Of a DNA stretch of 10,141 nt, positions 1-5,798 are shown one piece after another (position 1 is the first letter of the stretch; the number at the start of each line of letters is the position of its first letter). The notes beneath the pieces were generated by a model. It was not told the origin of the DNA, searched no databases, and saw nothing but the letters and a program-made list of their open reading frames with translations. The stretch spans positions 1 through 10,141 of the forward strand of contig CAZKXM010000068.1 of assembly GCA_964556785.1 (NCBI GenBank), in the 5' to 3' direction. The stretch comes from CAG-1031 sp964556785 (GTDB lineage Bacteria > Bacteroidota > Bacteroidia > Bacteroidales > Muribaculaceae). The position numbers and the translations under genes were made by a program.

Positions 1-85
1 CTTTGATTGCATATAGTGATGAAATTTGATTTTTACACTGTAGGTTACACGTCGACACTCCATCCGGGCGCGACCCGTCAACGTG

Positions 86-93
86 CAAAAATA
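86..93 (-). promoter_or_regulatory. Possible -7 element (TATTTTTG) pointing out of the left edge
   Basis: Read on the minus strand, these bases give TATTTTTG, a full match to the Bacteroidetes TAnnTTTG -7 consensus. No good TTTG -33 box lies about 20 nt upstream, and no coding start is visible between here and the left edge. If real, it would start a transcript for a gene beyond the window. A chance match in an AT-rich stretch is equally likely. I see no gene in 1-138. Confidence 0.2.
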
Positions 94-118
94 ATCAAAT
101 TTCCGCGAACAACGGTTA

Positions 119-141
119 TGAGCCTCCAAAAAATCGGCTCA
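119..141 (-). terminator. Hairpin overlapping the stop codon of the exonuclease gene
   Basis: TGAGCC (119-124) and GGCTCA (136-141) form a 6-bp inverted repeat with an 11-nt loop. The right arm covers the stop codon of the exonuclease gene (139-141). On the minus strand the loop contains six T, and no T-run follows the stem, so it is not a canonical intrinsic terminator. It may still serve as a 3' end-stabilising hairpin. Confidence 0.25.
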
Positions 142-1005
142 CTCTCCGTCACCGGCCATGGCACGCAGCTGCGACAGGGCTTCGGCGGTCACCTCGGGGA
201 GAATTATGCGGCCGGTGCATGCGCGCCCGGTAAGGGTTCGCCCCAGATGCGACAATGCCTGATGACGGTCGGCCACGGCAACACTCTCAATACAATTGGC
301 AGGTTTCTCCTTATTTGCCTTTATCATGATTGTTCCCTCATCGTTGATCACGAGCGACAGGAACCCGGCAGCTGCTGCGCGACGATAATCGGCCATAGCA
401 GAGTCAAATTCGCGGTCAAACGCTGCCACGACGGCATCGAAGGTCGCCTCTTCCAGCCCGTGCCGTTCAATAAAGCGGTCCATCAGCAGCCGGAAGCACC
501 GCAGCGTGCAACGGGTGTCAGACCCCGCGCGGTGCGGACCCTCGGCATCGTCCTGAATCTGCAGCTCGGAGCATATCGTTCCAAGGCCCACTCCCTCACG
601 GTAGTCGAACCCGTGGTGTCGGCCGTGAATGAGCCAGAACCAGTCGCGCAAGTCGAGCACGCGCTTTGTTTCGAGCCGCTCGATCTTTTCGGCTCTGAGA
701 TGTGAGATGTCGTTCTCAAGAGCGAATCCGATCATGTAGCGGCAACGGTCGACAATGCGCTGCACCCGCGGCACACGCCATGCAAACTTCGGACACCCTT
801 TGGTCATGGCCGGAGTGATGCCGTGGGGCACCTTGCTCCATCGGCGCGAACGGGCTGGTGTGAAAAGGCTCTCGAATATGGGGTCGAGACTAAGATCAAC
901 AACAGCCAGCTCGAGCATTTCGTTCCTACCGGTGAACTCGGCATCGAGGCCTATGCATTCGCCGTGTTTAAGCGATCCGGTAACCGTGTCAAGCCGTTGC
1001 TCCAT
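139..1005 (-). CDS. DEDDh-type 3'-5' exonuclease (DnaQ/RNase T fold), 288 aa
   Basis: Predicted metal-dependent 3'-5' exonuclease of the DnaQ-like superfamily, cytoplasmic. The first acidic pair is in LDAEFTG (D21, E23). The second-motif Asp is D99 in GFALENDISHL, and the third motif is HRAGSD (H158, D163), which places it in the DEDDh subgroup. The nuclease domain fills about residues 15-175. The rest (about 176-288) is a helical, Ala-rich tail that I do not recognise. It lacks the polymerase, helicase or GIY-YIG partners often fused to such domains, so substrate (DNA or RNA) cannot be told. It is too divergent from DNA polymerase III epsilon to name dnaQ. The ATG at 1003-1005 was chosen because a -7 promoter box ends 5 nt before it. 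It appears monocistronic: the lipoprotein gene upstream ends 106 bp away behind a hairpin. Confidence 0.85.
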   Translation of the reverse strand: MEQRLDTVTGSLKHGECIGLDAEFTGRNEMLELAVVDLSLDPIFESLFTPARSRRWSKVPHGITPAMTKGCPKFAWRVPRVQRIVDRCRYMIGFALENDISHLRAEKIERLETKRVLDLRDWFWLIHGRHHGFDYREGVGLGTICSELQIQDDAEGPHRAGSDTRCTLRCFRLLMDRFIERHGLEEATFDAVVAAFDREFDSAMADYRRAAAAGFLSLVINDEGTIMIKANKEKPANCIESVAVADRHQALSHLGRTLTGRACTGRIILPEVTAEALSQLRAMAGDGE

Positions 1006-1010
1006 GACTG

Positions 1011-1018
1011 CAAAGTTA
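1011..1018 (-). promoter_or_regulatory. -7 promoter element of the exonuclease gene (TAACTTTG)
   Basis: The minus strand reads TAACTTTG, matching the Bacteroidetes primary-sigma -7 consensus TAnnTTTG. Only 5 nt (CAGTC) separate it from the ATG at 1005, so transcription should begin at or within a couple of bases of the start codon. The -33 side is weak: TTTC lies 17 nt upstream instead of TTTG at about 20. The decamer GCTAACTTTG is identical to that in front of tilS. Confidence 0.6.
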
Positions 1019-1048
1019 GCAATTAGTTCAATTCTGAAACACCATGGA

Positions 1049-1082
1049 CCCCGTGACCTGTTGAAAAAACGCAGTCACGGGG
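1049..1082 (-). terminator. Hairpin after the lipoprotein gene, 9-bp GC-rich stem
   Basis: CCCCGTGAC (1049-1057) pairs perfectly with GTCACGGGG (1074-1082) around a 16-nt loop, starting 29 bp beyond the stop codon of the lipoprotein gene. The minus-strand loop contains TTTTTT, but no T-run follows the stem. It probably terminates or stabilises the lipoprotein mRNA. It also lies 31-64 bp upstream of the exonuclease -7 box, so it separates two transcription units. Confidence 0.5.
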
Positions 1083-1111
1083 CTCATGTTATGCTCTATA
1101 ATGACGAAGGA

Positions 1112-1603
1112 TTATCGTGTGGGAAGCGCTCCTGCCCTTACATCGACCAGAGGATCGTCGACACCTGAGCCGGTCACTCCGCCGGGCACATCGTCAGCCG
1201 AGGCAACAATCTTGACATTATAGGTCATATAGGCCATGCCGACCGACTTACCCTCCTGATAAACGGTTGAATTGATCTGAAGCGCGTAAGATCCTTCAGG
1301 CATCGAGGCGGTGTCGAATGCCATTCCGAACGGCTCTACAATCACGGTGCCGACAAACTGGAAGTTCCAGTAATAGGACACCGCTCCCAATGTAGCTTTA
1401 GCAGTTCCTTCCAACGGGGTGACATTGATGGCATCGATTGCGAGCTCGTCGCCCTGAACCACATAAAGCACCTTGTCGACATCGGTGGCGCCTGAATAGT
1501 TGACAGTGAGATCCACTTCGGGGAGATCATCTTCTGAACTGCATGACGTGAGCATAAGTAGAGGCAGAGCTGCCAGGAACAGGAGGGAGAATATCTTTTT
1601 CAT
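1112..1603 (-). CDS. Unrecognised small lipoprotein, 163 aa
   Basis: The N-terminus is a classic type II signal peptide: MKK, a hydrophobic run of about 14 residues, then the lipobox LTSC with C21 as the predicted lipidated residue. C21 is the only cysteine in the protein. It is followed by SSEDD, an acidic stretch of the kind associated with surface export of Bacteroidetes lipoproteins, though it is not an exact copy of the published export signal. The mature part, about 140 residues, is rich in Val, Tyr and Thr with alternating hydrophobic residues, which suggests a single beta-sandwich (Ig-like) domain. I do not recognise the family and assign no function. The C-terminus ends in a Gly/Asp-rich linker-like tail. 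The leader has no Shine-Dalgarno but is A-rich before the ATG, as usual in this phylum. It may be read from the tilS promoter (108-bp gap, no clear terminator between) or from a weak promoter of its own. Confidence 0.8.
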   Translation of the reverse strand: MKKIFSLLFLAALPLLMLTSCSSEDDLPEVDLTVNYSGATDVDKVLYVVQGDELAIDAINVTPLEGTAKATLGAVSYYWNFQFVGTVIVEPFGMAFDTASMPEGSYALQINSTVYQEGKSVGMAYMTYNVKIVASADDVPGGVTGSGVDDPLVDVRAGALPTR

Positions 1604-1683
1604 AACACTAAGTTCTTTTTGGGGGGTTGTGATGAGTAAAATAAACGTTTCTTTTATCTTACAACAAGCTGAAAGCCCAAAAA

Positions 1684-1700
1684 GTTACATTCCTGTTACA
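1684..1700. repeat. Tandem GTTACA direct repeat, 11-bp period
   Basis: GTTACA occurs at 1684-1689 and again at 1695-1700, one helical turn apart. It sits between the tilS stop codon and the lipoprotein gene, about 80-97 bp upstream of the lipoprotein ATG. Two same-face half-sites could bind a regulator, but two hexamers in an AT-rich gap are also possible by chance. Confidence 0.3.
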
Positions 1701-1711
1701 AAAATGCGGAA

Positions 1712-3028
1712 TTATTTCATCTCCAGCCGCAAAATCCTTTCTGTTGAAGGAGTTACAGGATACAATGCCGAACCACGATATCCAACCACCCACAGAACAC
1801 GCCCGTTCAGTGTCAGCACCCTGACATCCTCCTTGCGGTCGAGAGCCACCTTAGCATCGCTGAGGATATCGCTTACCAGCCGCGATCCTTTCATACCGAA
1901 CGGCTGCATGCGGTCGCCCCTGCGCCAGCGTCGCAGCTCCCAGATTCCCGGTTCAGCGAGCACTGACGCGTCAAGAAACAGCACTCTGCCGCTTCTGTCA
2001 GGGCGGAAATCTTCGCCACTAATCTCACTCACACTGAGCGGAAGCATGAACGGCGACTCAGTGCTAACCCCCTCGAAACCTTGCGTCTGATAAGGTCTGA
2101 GCACGCCCCGGTCGAGAAGCCACACCTCTCCGCTGCCGCTACGGAAGCGCCGGCCCGACTCATGCGCCGATGCAACAATTGAATCTGTTGATTGGCGCGC
2201 AAAGCCGTATTGCGCAAGCAGAGCATAGACAAACGCCTCAGGCATAGGCTGCGAGTTGACTATCGCAGCGATGTTCCACCCCTTGTCGCCGCCCCTGAAA
2301 TTCATGGCCGCGGCATTGACAAGCGAGTCGAGCAGCCTCCGGCTCTCGTCGATGTGAGCCATGGAGCGCGTCACGGCGCGGTCAAAATCAATCGGGAGGG
2401 CAGCAGCGCGCAATTCAGGGAGAGCCTCGTTGCGAAGCCGGTTGCGCAAAAATGCTGCCGAGGAGTTGGAAGAATCGACAACGTAGCCATAGCCCGACTC
2501 GCTCAGATAGCTTTCGATTTCGCTACGGGTGACATCGAGCAGCGGGCGGATAACGGCCCCGTTGCGGGGTTGCATCCCCTTGAGTCCTCTTGGCCCTGCG
2601 CCCCTGATGAGATTGATGAAGAATGTTTCTGTCTGATCCTCGCGATGATGGGCCACGGCGATTGCTGCAGCCTCGCAGCGCTTTGCAAGCTTGTCAAACC
2701 AGCCGTAACGCAGCTCCCGGCACCCTTCCTCAAGCCCTATTCCGCGCTCGGTGCAATAGCCGCGAGTGTCAAACTCCACGCATTCGAAGTCAACCCCCAT
2801 ATCGAGCGACAACCTCATCACGGCGGCACGGTCGCGCTCGCTCTCGGCTCCCCGCAGCCTGAAATTGCAATGAGCGGCAATGCAGCGGTAGCCGAGAGCT
2901 TTCATTGCCACAAGCAAAGCCACTGAGTCGGCTCCGCCGCTCACTCCCGCGATCACCGTTGCCTGACCCTCGGGCAACAGCGAGTGCTCCCGTATAAAAT
3001 TGCTGATCTTCGCTTCGAAAGGATGCAT
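1712..3028 (-). CDS. tilS: tRNA(Ile)-lysidine synthase TilS
   Basis: TilS ligates lysine to C34 of the CAU anticodon of tRNA(Ile2) using ATP. This changes its charging from Met to Ile and its reading to AUA, and the enzyme is normally essential. The ATP-pyrophosphatase PP-loop is SGGADS at residues 30-35. The TilS-typical block HHREDQTETFFINLIRGAG, followed by GLKGM, lies near residues 125-150. The C-terminal tRNA-binding domain shows ELRRWRRGDRMQPFGMKGS and ends with the usual small beta domain (GRVLWVVGYRGS). The length of 438 aa is normal for the Bacteroidetes form. The ATG at 3026-3028 fits the family N-terminus and lies 5 nt after a -7 promoter box. It is divergent from the AGCS symporter gene. 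The lipoprotein gene follows 108 bp downstream and may be co-transcribed. Confidence 0.96.
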   Translation of the reverse strand: MHPFEAKISNFIREHSLLPEGQATVIAGVSGGADSVALLVAMKALGYRCIAAHCNFRLRGAESERDRAAVMRLSLDMGVDFECVEFDTRGYCTERGIGLEEGCRELRYGWFDKLAKRCEAAAIAVAHHREDQTETFFINLIRGAGPRGLKGMQPRNGAVIRPLLDVTRSEIESYLSESGYGYVVDSSNSSAAFLRNRLRNEALPELRAAALPIDFDRAVTRSMAHIDESRRLLDSLVNAAAMNFRGGDKGWNIAAIVNSQPMPEAFVYALLAQYGFARQSTDSIVASAHESGRRFRSGSGEVWLLDRGVLRPYQTQGFEGVSTESPFMLPLSVSEISGEDFRPDRSGRVLFLDASVLAEPGIWELRRWRRGDRMQPFGMKGSRLVSDILSDAKVALDRKEDVRVLTLNGRVLWVVGYRGSALYPVTPSTERILRLEMK

Positions 3029-3033
3029 TATGA

Positions 3034-3041
3034 CAAAGTTA
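3034..3041 (-). promoter_or_regulatory. -7 promoter element of tilS (TAACTTTG)
   Basis: The minus strand reads TAACTTTG (TAnnTTTG consensus), separated from the tilS ATG by only 5 nt (TCATA), which predicts a leaderless or nearly leaderless mRNA. At the -33 position there is TTAG about 21 nt upstream rather than TTTG. An imperfect inverted repeat, AGTTAGCT (3038-3045) and AGCTAATT (3061-3068), overlaps the box and could be an operator, but 7 of 8 matching is weak evidence. Confidence 0.6.
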
Positions 3042-3117
3042 GCTCGTTGCCGTTCTCGTCAGCTAATTTTTTACCGGCCTGAGGCAACTCTTAACCCTTT
3101 TTAACAAAAAACTATCT

Positions 3118-3125
3118 TATCTTTG
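3118..3125 (+). promoter_or_regulatory. -7 promoter element of the symporter operon (TATCTTTG)
   Basis: TATCTTTG is a full match to the TAnnTTTG consensus and ends 5 nt (TTCTC) before the ATG at 3131. The expected start of transcription therefore falls at or just before the start codon. No convincing TTTG -33 box is present at the usual spacing. This box should drive the three overlapping genes to 5554. Confidence 0.65.
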
Positions 3126-3130
3126 TTCTC

Positions 3131-4474
3131 ATGGTTGACGCGATAGCCCGCTGGCTCACACAAATTGCCGACACGGTTTGCGGTTATCCGCTGTTTTTCG
3201 TCCTCATCGGGGGCGGACTCTTTCTCTTTGTCTATTCGGGAGCGGTGTCGCTCAGGCGTCTGCCCAGAGCCGTTGCCGAGCTCAGGCGCCGTGAAGACAG
3301 CGGCCGCGGACAGATAACATCGGCTCAGGCTCTGGCCGGAGTGGTGAGCGCCACTGTCGGCATGGGCAACATTGCCGGTGTGGCCATAGCGCTGGTGATG
3401 GGCGGCCCGGGAGCTATCTTCTGGATGTGGGTTAGCGCTCTTGTCGGCATGTGCACCAAATATCATGAAGGTGTGCTGGCCATAAAATATCGCGGCGCTA
3501 CCGACGGCGGCGACCCTGCCGGAGGCACCATGCACATCATCGACCGGGCACTCGGTCCAAAGTGGCACTGGCTCGCTCTGTCGTTTGCCGTGGCAGGCAT
3601 GTTCGGCACCCTGTGCATCATGAATGCCAACCAGCTCACCGAGGCTGTCACCACTCTTCTCAGTCCCGGCGAAGAAAGAATCGAACTAAGGTTCCTGATC
3701 GGTCTTGCGATTGCAGCGGTGGTGTCGATGGTGGTGCTCGGCGGCATCAGGCGAATAGCGAGGGTTGCTTCGTGGCTTGTGCCATTCATGGTTGGAGCCT
3801 ACTTCATGATGGTGGGCTATATCATTATAATCAATGTAACCGCCGTGCCGGCCGTGTTCGAGTCGATTTTCCGTGAAGCTTTTTCGCTCCGCGCCGGCTG
3901 GGGTGCGCTTGCGGGGATCGCCATCATCGGGGCGCGCCGCGCAGCCCTCGTCAACGATGCCGGTGTGGGAACAGCCACGATTATGCACGGCGCGTCGAAA
4001 AACGAGCACCCGGTCCGTGAAGGCCTCATAGCCATGCTCGGGCCGGCGATCGACTCGGGCTTCGTGTGCACACTCACGGCCCTGGCCATTCTGCTCGGCA
4101 CCGACCTTACGGCCATCGACTCGCCCCGCGGACTCTCACTGGCTATGGATGCCTTCGGAAGTCAGATTCCCGGCGGCGAATACCTGCTGATGTTTGTCGT
4201 GACATGTTTCGCCGTGTCGTCGATGTTCAGCTACTCTTTTTACGGCACACGTTGCGCATCATATCTTTTCGGCGAACGCAAGGCCCGCTTCTACACCTAT
4301 GCGTTCATAGCCTCGCTGGTGATATTTGCCGTGATTCCCGTCACGGCCGCCGTGAGCCTGTGCGATCTGTTTTATGCCCTGATGGTTTTCCCCACCATGT
4401 TCACCGTGGTGTATCTCTGCCGACACGTCAAGGAGGAGACTCACCGTTATTTCTCAACAAAAAATGAATCCTGA
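3131..4474 (+). CDS. AGCS family alanine/glycine:cation symporter
   Basis: Inner-membrane secondary transporter that imports a small neutral amino acid (Ala, Gly or similar) with Na+ or H+. The family signature near residues 75-100 is clear: VGMGNIAGVA, then GGPGAIFWMWV and GMCTKYHEGVLAIKYRG. The second conserved block is NDAGVGTATIMHGASK with G278 in GVGT, followed by HPVREGLIAMLGP. About ten or eleven hydrophobic segments are spread over the whole protein, and the length of 447 aa is normal. The family's usual block reads NEAGLGSAPIAHA, so the change to NDAGVGTATIMHG may affect substrate choice, which cannot be read from sequence. The ATG gives the expected family N-terminus. The 3' end overlaps the next gene by 11 bp, so translation is probably coupled. 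Confidence 0.93.
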   Translation: MVDAIARWLTQIADTVCGYPLFFVLIGGGLFLFVYSGAVSLRRLPRAVAELRRREDSGRGQITSAQALAGVVSATVGMGNIAGVAIALVMGGPGAIFWMWVSALVGMCTKYHEGVLAIKYRGATDGGDPAGGTMHIIDRALGPKWHWLALSFAVAGMFGTLCIMNANQLTEAVTTLLSPGEERIELRFLIGLAIAAVVSMVVLGGIRRIARVASWLVPFMVGAYFMMVGYIIIINVTAVPAVFESIFREAFSLRAGWGALAGIAIIGARRAALVNDAGVGTATIMHGASKNEHPVREGLIAMLGPAIDSGFVCTLTALAILLGTDLTAIDSPRGLSLAMDAFGSQIPGGEYLLMFVVTCFAVSSMFSYSFYGTRCASYLFGERKARFYTYAFIASLVIFAVIPVTAAVSLCDLFYALMVFPTMFTVVYLCRHVKEETHRYFSTKNES

Positions 4475-4784
4475 AGAAAAACTTGCCCTCGAGGAAAAAG
4501 TTGTGGAGATGCTCCGCACGGTTTTCGACCCCGAGATTCCCGTAGATGTCTACAGTCTCGGCCTTGTCTACAAAATCGAGATTGACGACGACGCCAATCT
4601 TCATATCGATATGACTCTCACAGCCCCCAACTGCCCGGCTGCCGACTTCATTGTGGAAGATGCGCGCATTAAGCTCGAAAGCATTCCGGGAATAAAGAGT
4701 GTCGACATCCGCATTGTCTTCGAGCCCGAATGGACAAAAGACATGATGAGCGAAGAAGCCAAACTTGACCTTGGATTTCTGTGA
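4464..4784 (+). CDS. MIP18/DUF59 family Fe-S assembly protein (SufT-like)
   Basis: Small cytoplasmic protein of the MIP18 (DUF59) family, whose members (SufT, PaaD, eukaryotic CIA2) help mature iron-sulfur proteins. It carries the two signatures: DPEIPVDVYSLGLVY at residues 22-36 and MTLTAPNCPAADF at 50-62, with the conserved cysteine C57. The C-terminal block (FEPEWTKDMMSEEAKLDLGFL) is the form usual in Bacteroidetes SufT-like proteins. At 106 aa it is a complete single domain. No sufBCDS or paa genes are in the window, so the client is unknown. A SufT-like general Fe-S role is more likely than the phenylacetate-pathway role. It starts inside the symporter gene (11-bp overlap) and ends in a 4-bp overlap with lpxH. 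Confidence 0.9.
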   Translation: MNPEEKLALEEKVVEMLRTVFDPEIPVDVYSLGLVYKIEIDDDANLHIDMTLTAPNCPAADFIVEDARIKLESIPGIKSVDIRIVFEPEWTKDMMSEEAKLDLGFL

Positions 4785-5554
4785 GAACCGACGGCCCGGT
4801 ATATTTCGCTTCCGACATGCACCTCGGGGCTGCATATATTCCCGACCCCAGGAAGCATGAGCGGATGATTGCCGACTGGCTCAGGCGGGTTGTGCTCCCC
4901 GATGCGTCGCGGCTCTATCTGCTCGGCGACGTGATTGACTACTGGTGGGAGTATCGCACGGTGGCTCCGCGAGGATTCGTCCGCTTTCTCGGAGCGCTCG
5001 CCGAAGTTGCCGACGCGGGCGTGGAAGTGACATGGCTCAAGGGCAACCACGATATATGGATCCGCGACTATCTGCCTAACGAGATCGGCGTGAGGGTGAT
5101 CGACGGAACCCTGATCGAATCAATCGGTGGCAAACGGTTTCTGATGGAGCACGGCGACGGTGTGGGCAATCTGCCCGCCGGCTTCAGAATGCTCCGCCGG
5201 CTGTTCCGTAACCCTGTGGCGCAGGCTCTTTACGGCGCCATCCATCCACGCTGGACCATCGGGCTCGCCCACGCATGGTCGTCACACAGCCGGCGCAAGG
5301 GTGGCTACATGCGCGATGCCGAGCGAACCGACACCGACGTTATCGCGCCGCTGCTCAATTTTGCCACCGGCTATGAGTCGGCCCACCCGGGCGAGATTGA
5401 CTACTTCGTGTTCGGCCATGTTCACCGCACTGCCGACGTCGCTCTGCCTGCAGGCGCGCGGATGGTGGTGCTCGGCGACTGGCTCACCCGCTTTTCCTAC
5501 GCCCGTTTCGCCTCAGGAAAGCTCGAATTGCAAATTTATCACGACGATAATTAA
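4781..5554 (+). CDS. lpxH: UDP-2,3-diacylglucosamine diphosphatase LpxH
   Basis: Peripheral-membrane metallophosphatase that hydrolyses UDP-2,3-diacylglucosamine to lipid X and UMP in lipid A synthesis. The calcineurin-like metal motifs are all present: D12 and H14 (SDMHLG), D50 in LGDVID with D53, GNHD at 88-91, H124 in EHGDG, and GHVH at 212-215. The basic helical insert between H124 and GHVH (RRLFRNPVAQALYG and on) matches the substrate cap of LpxH-type enzymes. It is 257 aa, slightly longer than the E. coli enzyme. The start is GTG at 4781, overlapping the previous stop as GTGA. An in-frame TGA at 4766-4768 and D12 near the N-terminus leave no better start. LpxG- or LpxI-type substitutes would not show these residues. 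Linkage with a symporter and a SufT-like gene suggests shared growth-rate control, not a pathway. Confidence 0.93.
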   Translation: MRTDGPVYFASDMHLGAAYIPDPRKHERMIADWLRRVVLPDASRLYLLGDVIDYWWEYRTVAPRGFVRFLGALAEVADAGVEVTWLKGNHDIWIRDYLPNEIGVRVIDGTLIESIGGKRFLMEHGDGVGNLPAGFRMLRRLFRNPVAQALYGAIHPRWTIGLAHAWSSHSRRKGGYMRDAERTDTDVIAPLLNFATGYESAHPGEIDYFVFGHVHRTADVALPAGARMVVLGDWLTRFSYARFASGKLELQIYHDDN

Positions 5555-5555
5555 C

Positions 5556-5607
5556 TGATACACTTTGTGTTGTGTCAACAATTTGCACAACTATGTTTGA
5601 AAACATA
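5556..5607 (+). terminator. Weak hairpins after the symporter-lpxH operon
   Basis: Three small inverted repeats follow the lpxH stop codon. TGATACA (5556-5562) pairs with TGTGTCA (5571-5577, one G-U). GTTGTG (5569-5574) pairs with CACAAC (5586-5591) and would compete with the first. TATGTTT (5592-5598) faces AAACATA (5601-5607) with only two bases between, so it is better seen as a palindrome than a stable hairpin. No T-run follows. The cluster may stop the lpxH operon transcript, but the call is tentative. Confidence 0.35.
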
Positions 5608-5615
5608 TAAAATTA

Positions 5616-5647
5616 TTTGTTGGCGCATATTATCGCCTGTATCTTTG
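5616..5647 (+). promoter_or_regulatory. Complete Bacteroidetes promoter (TTTG, 20 nt, TATCTTTG)
   Basis: TTTG at 5616-5619 and TATCTTTG at 5640-5647 are separated by exactly 20 nt, the best -33/-7 pair in the window. The expected transcript start is around 5651-5654. A strong intrinsic terminator lies only about 55-85 nt downstream, before the tlpA-like gene. The promoter therefore seems to serve a short RNA, or an attenuated leader, rather than the gene alone. Confidence 0.75.
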
Positions 5648-5651
5648 CAAC

Positions 5652-5742
5652 CACAAACCTATTACAATCTTTTTTACCTTAGAAATTGTACCTATTGGAA
5701 ACTCATAAAAAAGAGCAGCGCGAGTTGCTCTTTTTTATTTTT
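5652..5742 (+). ncRNA. Candidate small RNA or attenuator leader, about 90 nt
   Basis: The segment lies between a consensus promoter (5616-5647) and a 13-bp GNRA-capped terminator followed by a T-run (5707-5742), and no ATG-initiated reading frame is inside it. The 5' part is unstructured and pyrimidine-rich, with a six-T run at 5670-5675. It contains an imperfect direct repeat, TACCTTAGAAA (5675-5685) and TACCTATTGGAAA (5689-5701). AACTC at 5700-5704 can pair with GAGTT at 5722-5726 and would then disrupt the terminator, a weak possible antiterminator. The gene 5799-6839 has its own candidate -7 box past the terminator, which favours an independent RNA over a leader. I do not recognise a named RNA family. 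The exact 5' end is inferred from the -7 box. Confidence 0.5.
5707..5742 (+). terminator. Strong intrinsic terminator with GCGA tetraloop
   Basis: Bases 5707-5719 pair with 5724-5736: six A-T pairs, then GAGCA with TGCTC, one G-U and one C-G, closed by the GNRA-type loop GCGA (5720-5723). The right arm ends in six T and is followed by ATTTTT. It sits 57 bp upstream of the ATG at 5799 and would end transcripts from the 5616-5647 promoter. The A-run on the left arm lets it work on the minus strand as well. Confidence 0.8.
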
Positions 5743-5745
5743 ATA

Positions 5746-5776
5746 ACAGCGGCAAAAGGCTTAAATTTGCCGCTGT
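5746..5776. repeat. Perfect 11-bp inverted repeat over the -7 box of the TlpA-like gene
   Basis: ACAGCGGCAAA (5746-5756) is the exact reverse complement of TTTGCCGCTGT (5766-5776), with a 9-nt spacer. The right arm includes the TTTG of the TAAATTTG box at 5762-5769. No T-run follows on either strand, so a repressor operator or an RNA hairpin at the 5' end of the message is more likely than a terminator. Confidence 0.65.
5762..5769 (+). promoter_or_regulatory. Candidate -7 element of the TlpA-like gene (TAAATTTG)
   Basis: TAAATTTG matches TAnnTTTG and lies 29 nt before the ATG at 5799, giving a leader of roughly 25 nt. The -33 position 20 nt upstream (5738-5741) reads TTTT rather than TTTG and belongs to the tail of the preceding terminator. 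The box is half buried in the 11-bp inverted repeat, so it could be repressed by a protein bound there. Confidence 0.45.
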
Positions 5777-5798
5777 AACAAATAAACACCTCACGATC

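Noticed and set aside
61..80. GC-rich gggcgcgaccc segment considered as part of a tRNA or repeat
   Set aside because: No cloverleaf, no TTCRANNC-type T-arm and no second copy in the window.
7..705. Long plus-strand open frame of 232 codons over the exonuclease gene
   Set aside because: It is antisense to a gene with complete DEDDh motifs, has low-complexity composition without a recognisable domain, and no promoter fits its start.
1621..1626. Run of six G in the leader of the lipoprotein gene, considered as a phase-variation tract
   Set aside because: Six bases is too short to slip often, and it is not placed within a promoter spacer or the coding frame.
2192..2926. Plus-strand open frame of 244 codons inside tilS
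   Set aside because: Shadow of tilS, which has full family motifs on the other strand; high-GC codon bias readily leaves such frames open.
5686..5778. TTG-initiated 30-codon frame through the terminator and inverted repeat, a possible leader peptide
   Set aside because: It lacks ATG or GTG, its codons are dictated by the hairpin arms and T-run, and it crosses the terminator, so translation of the whole is unlikely.
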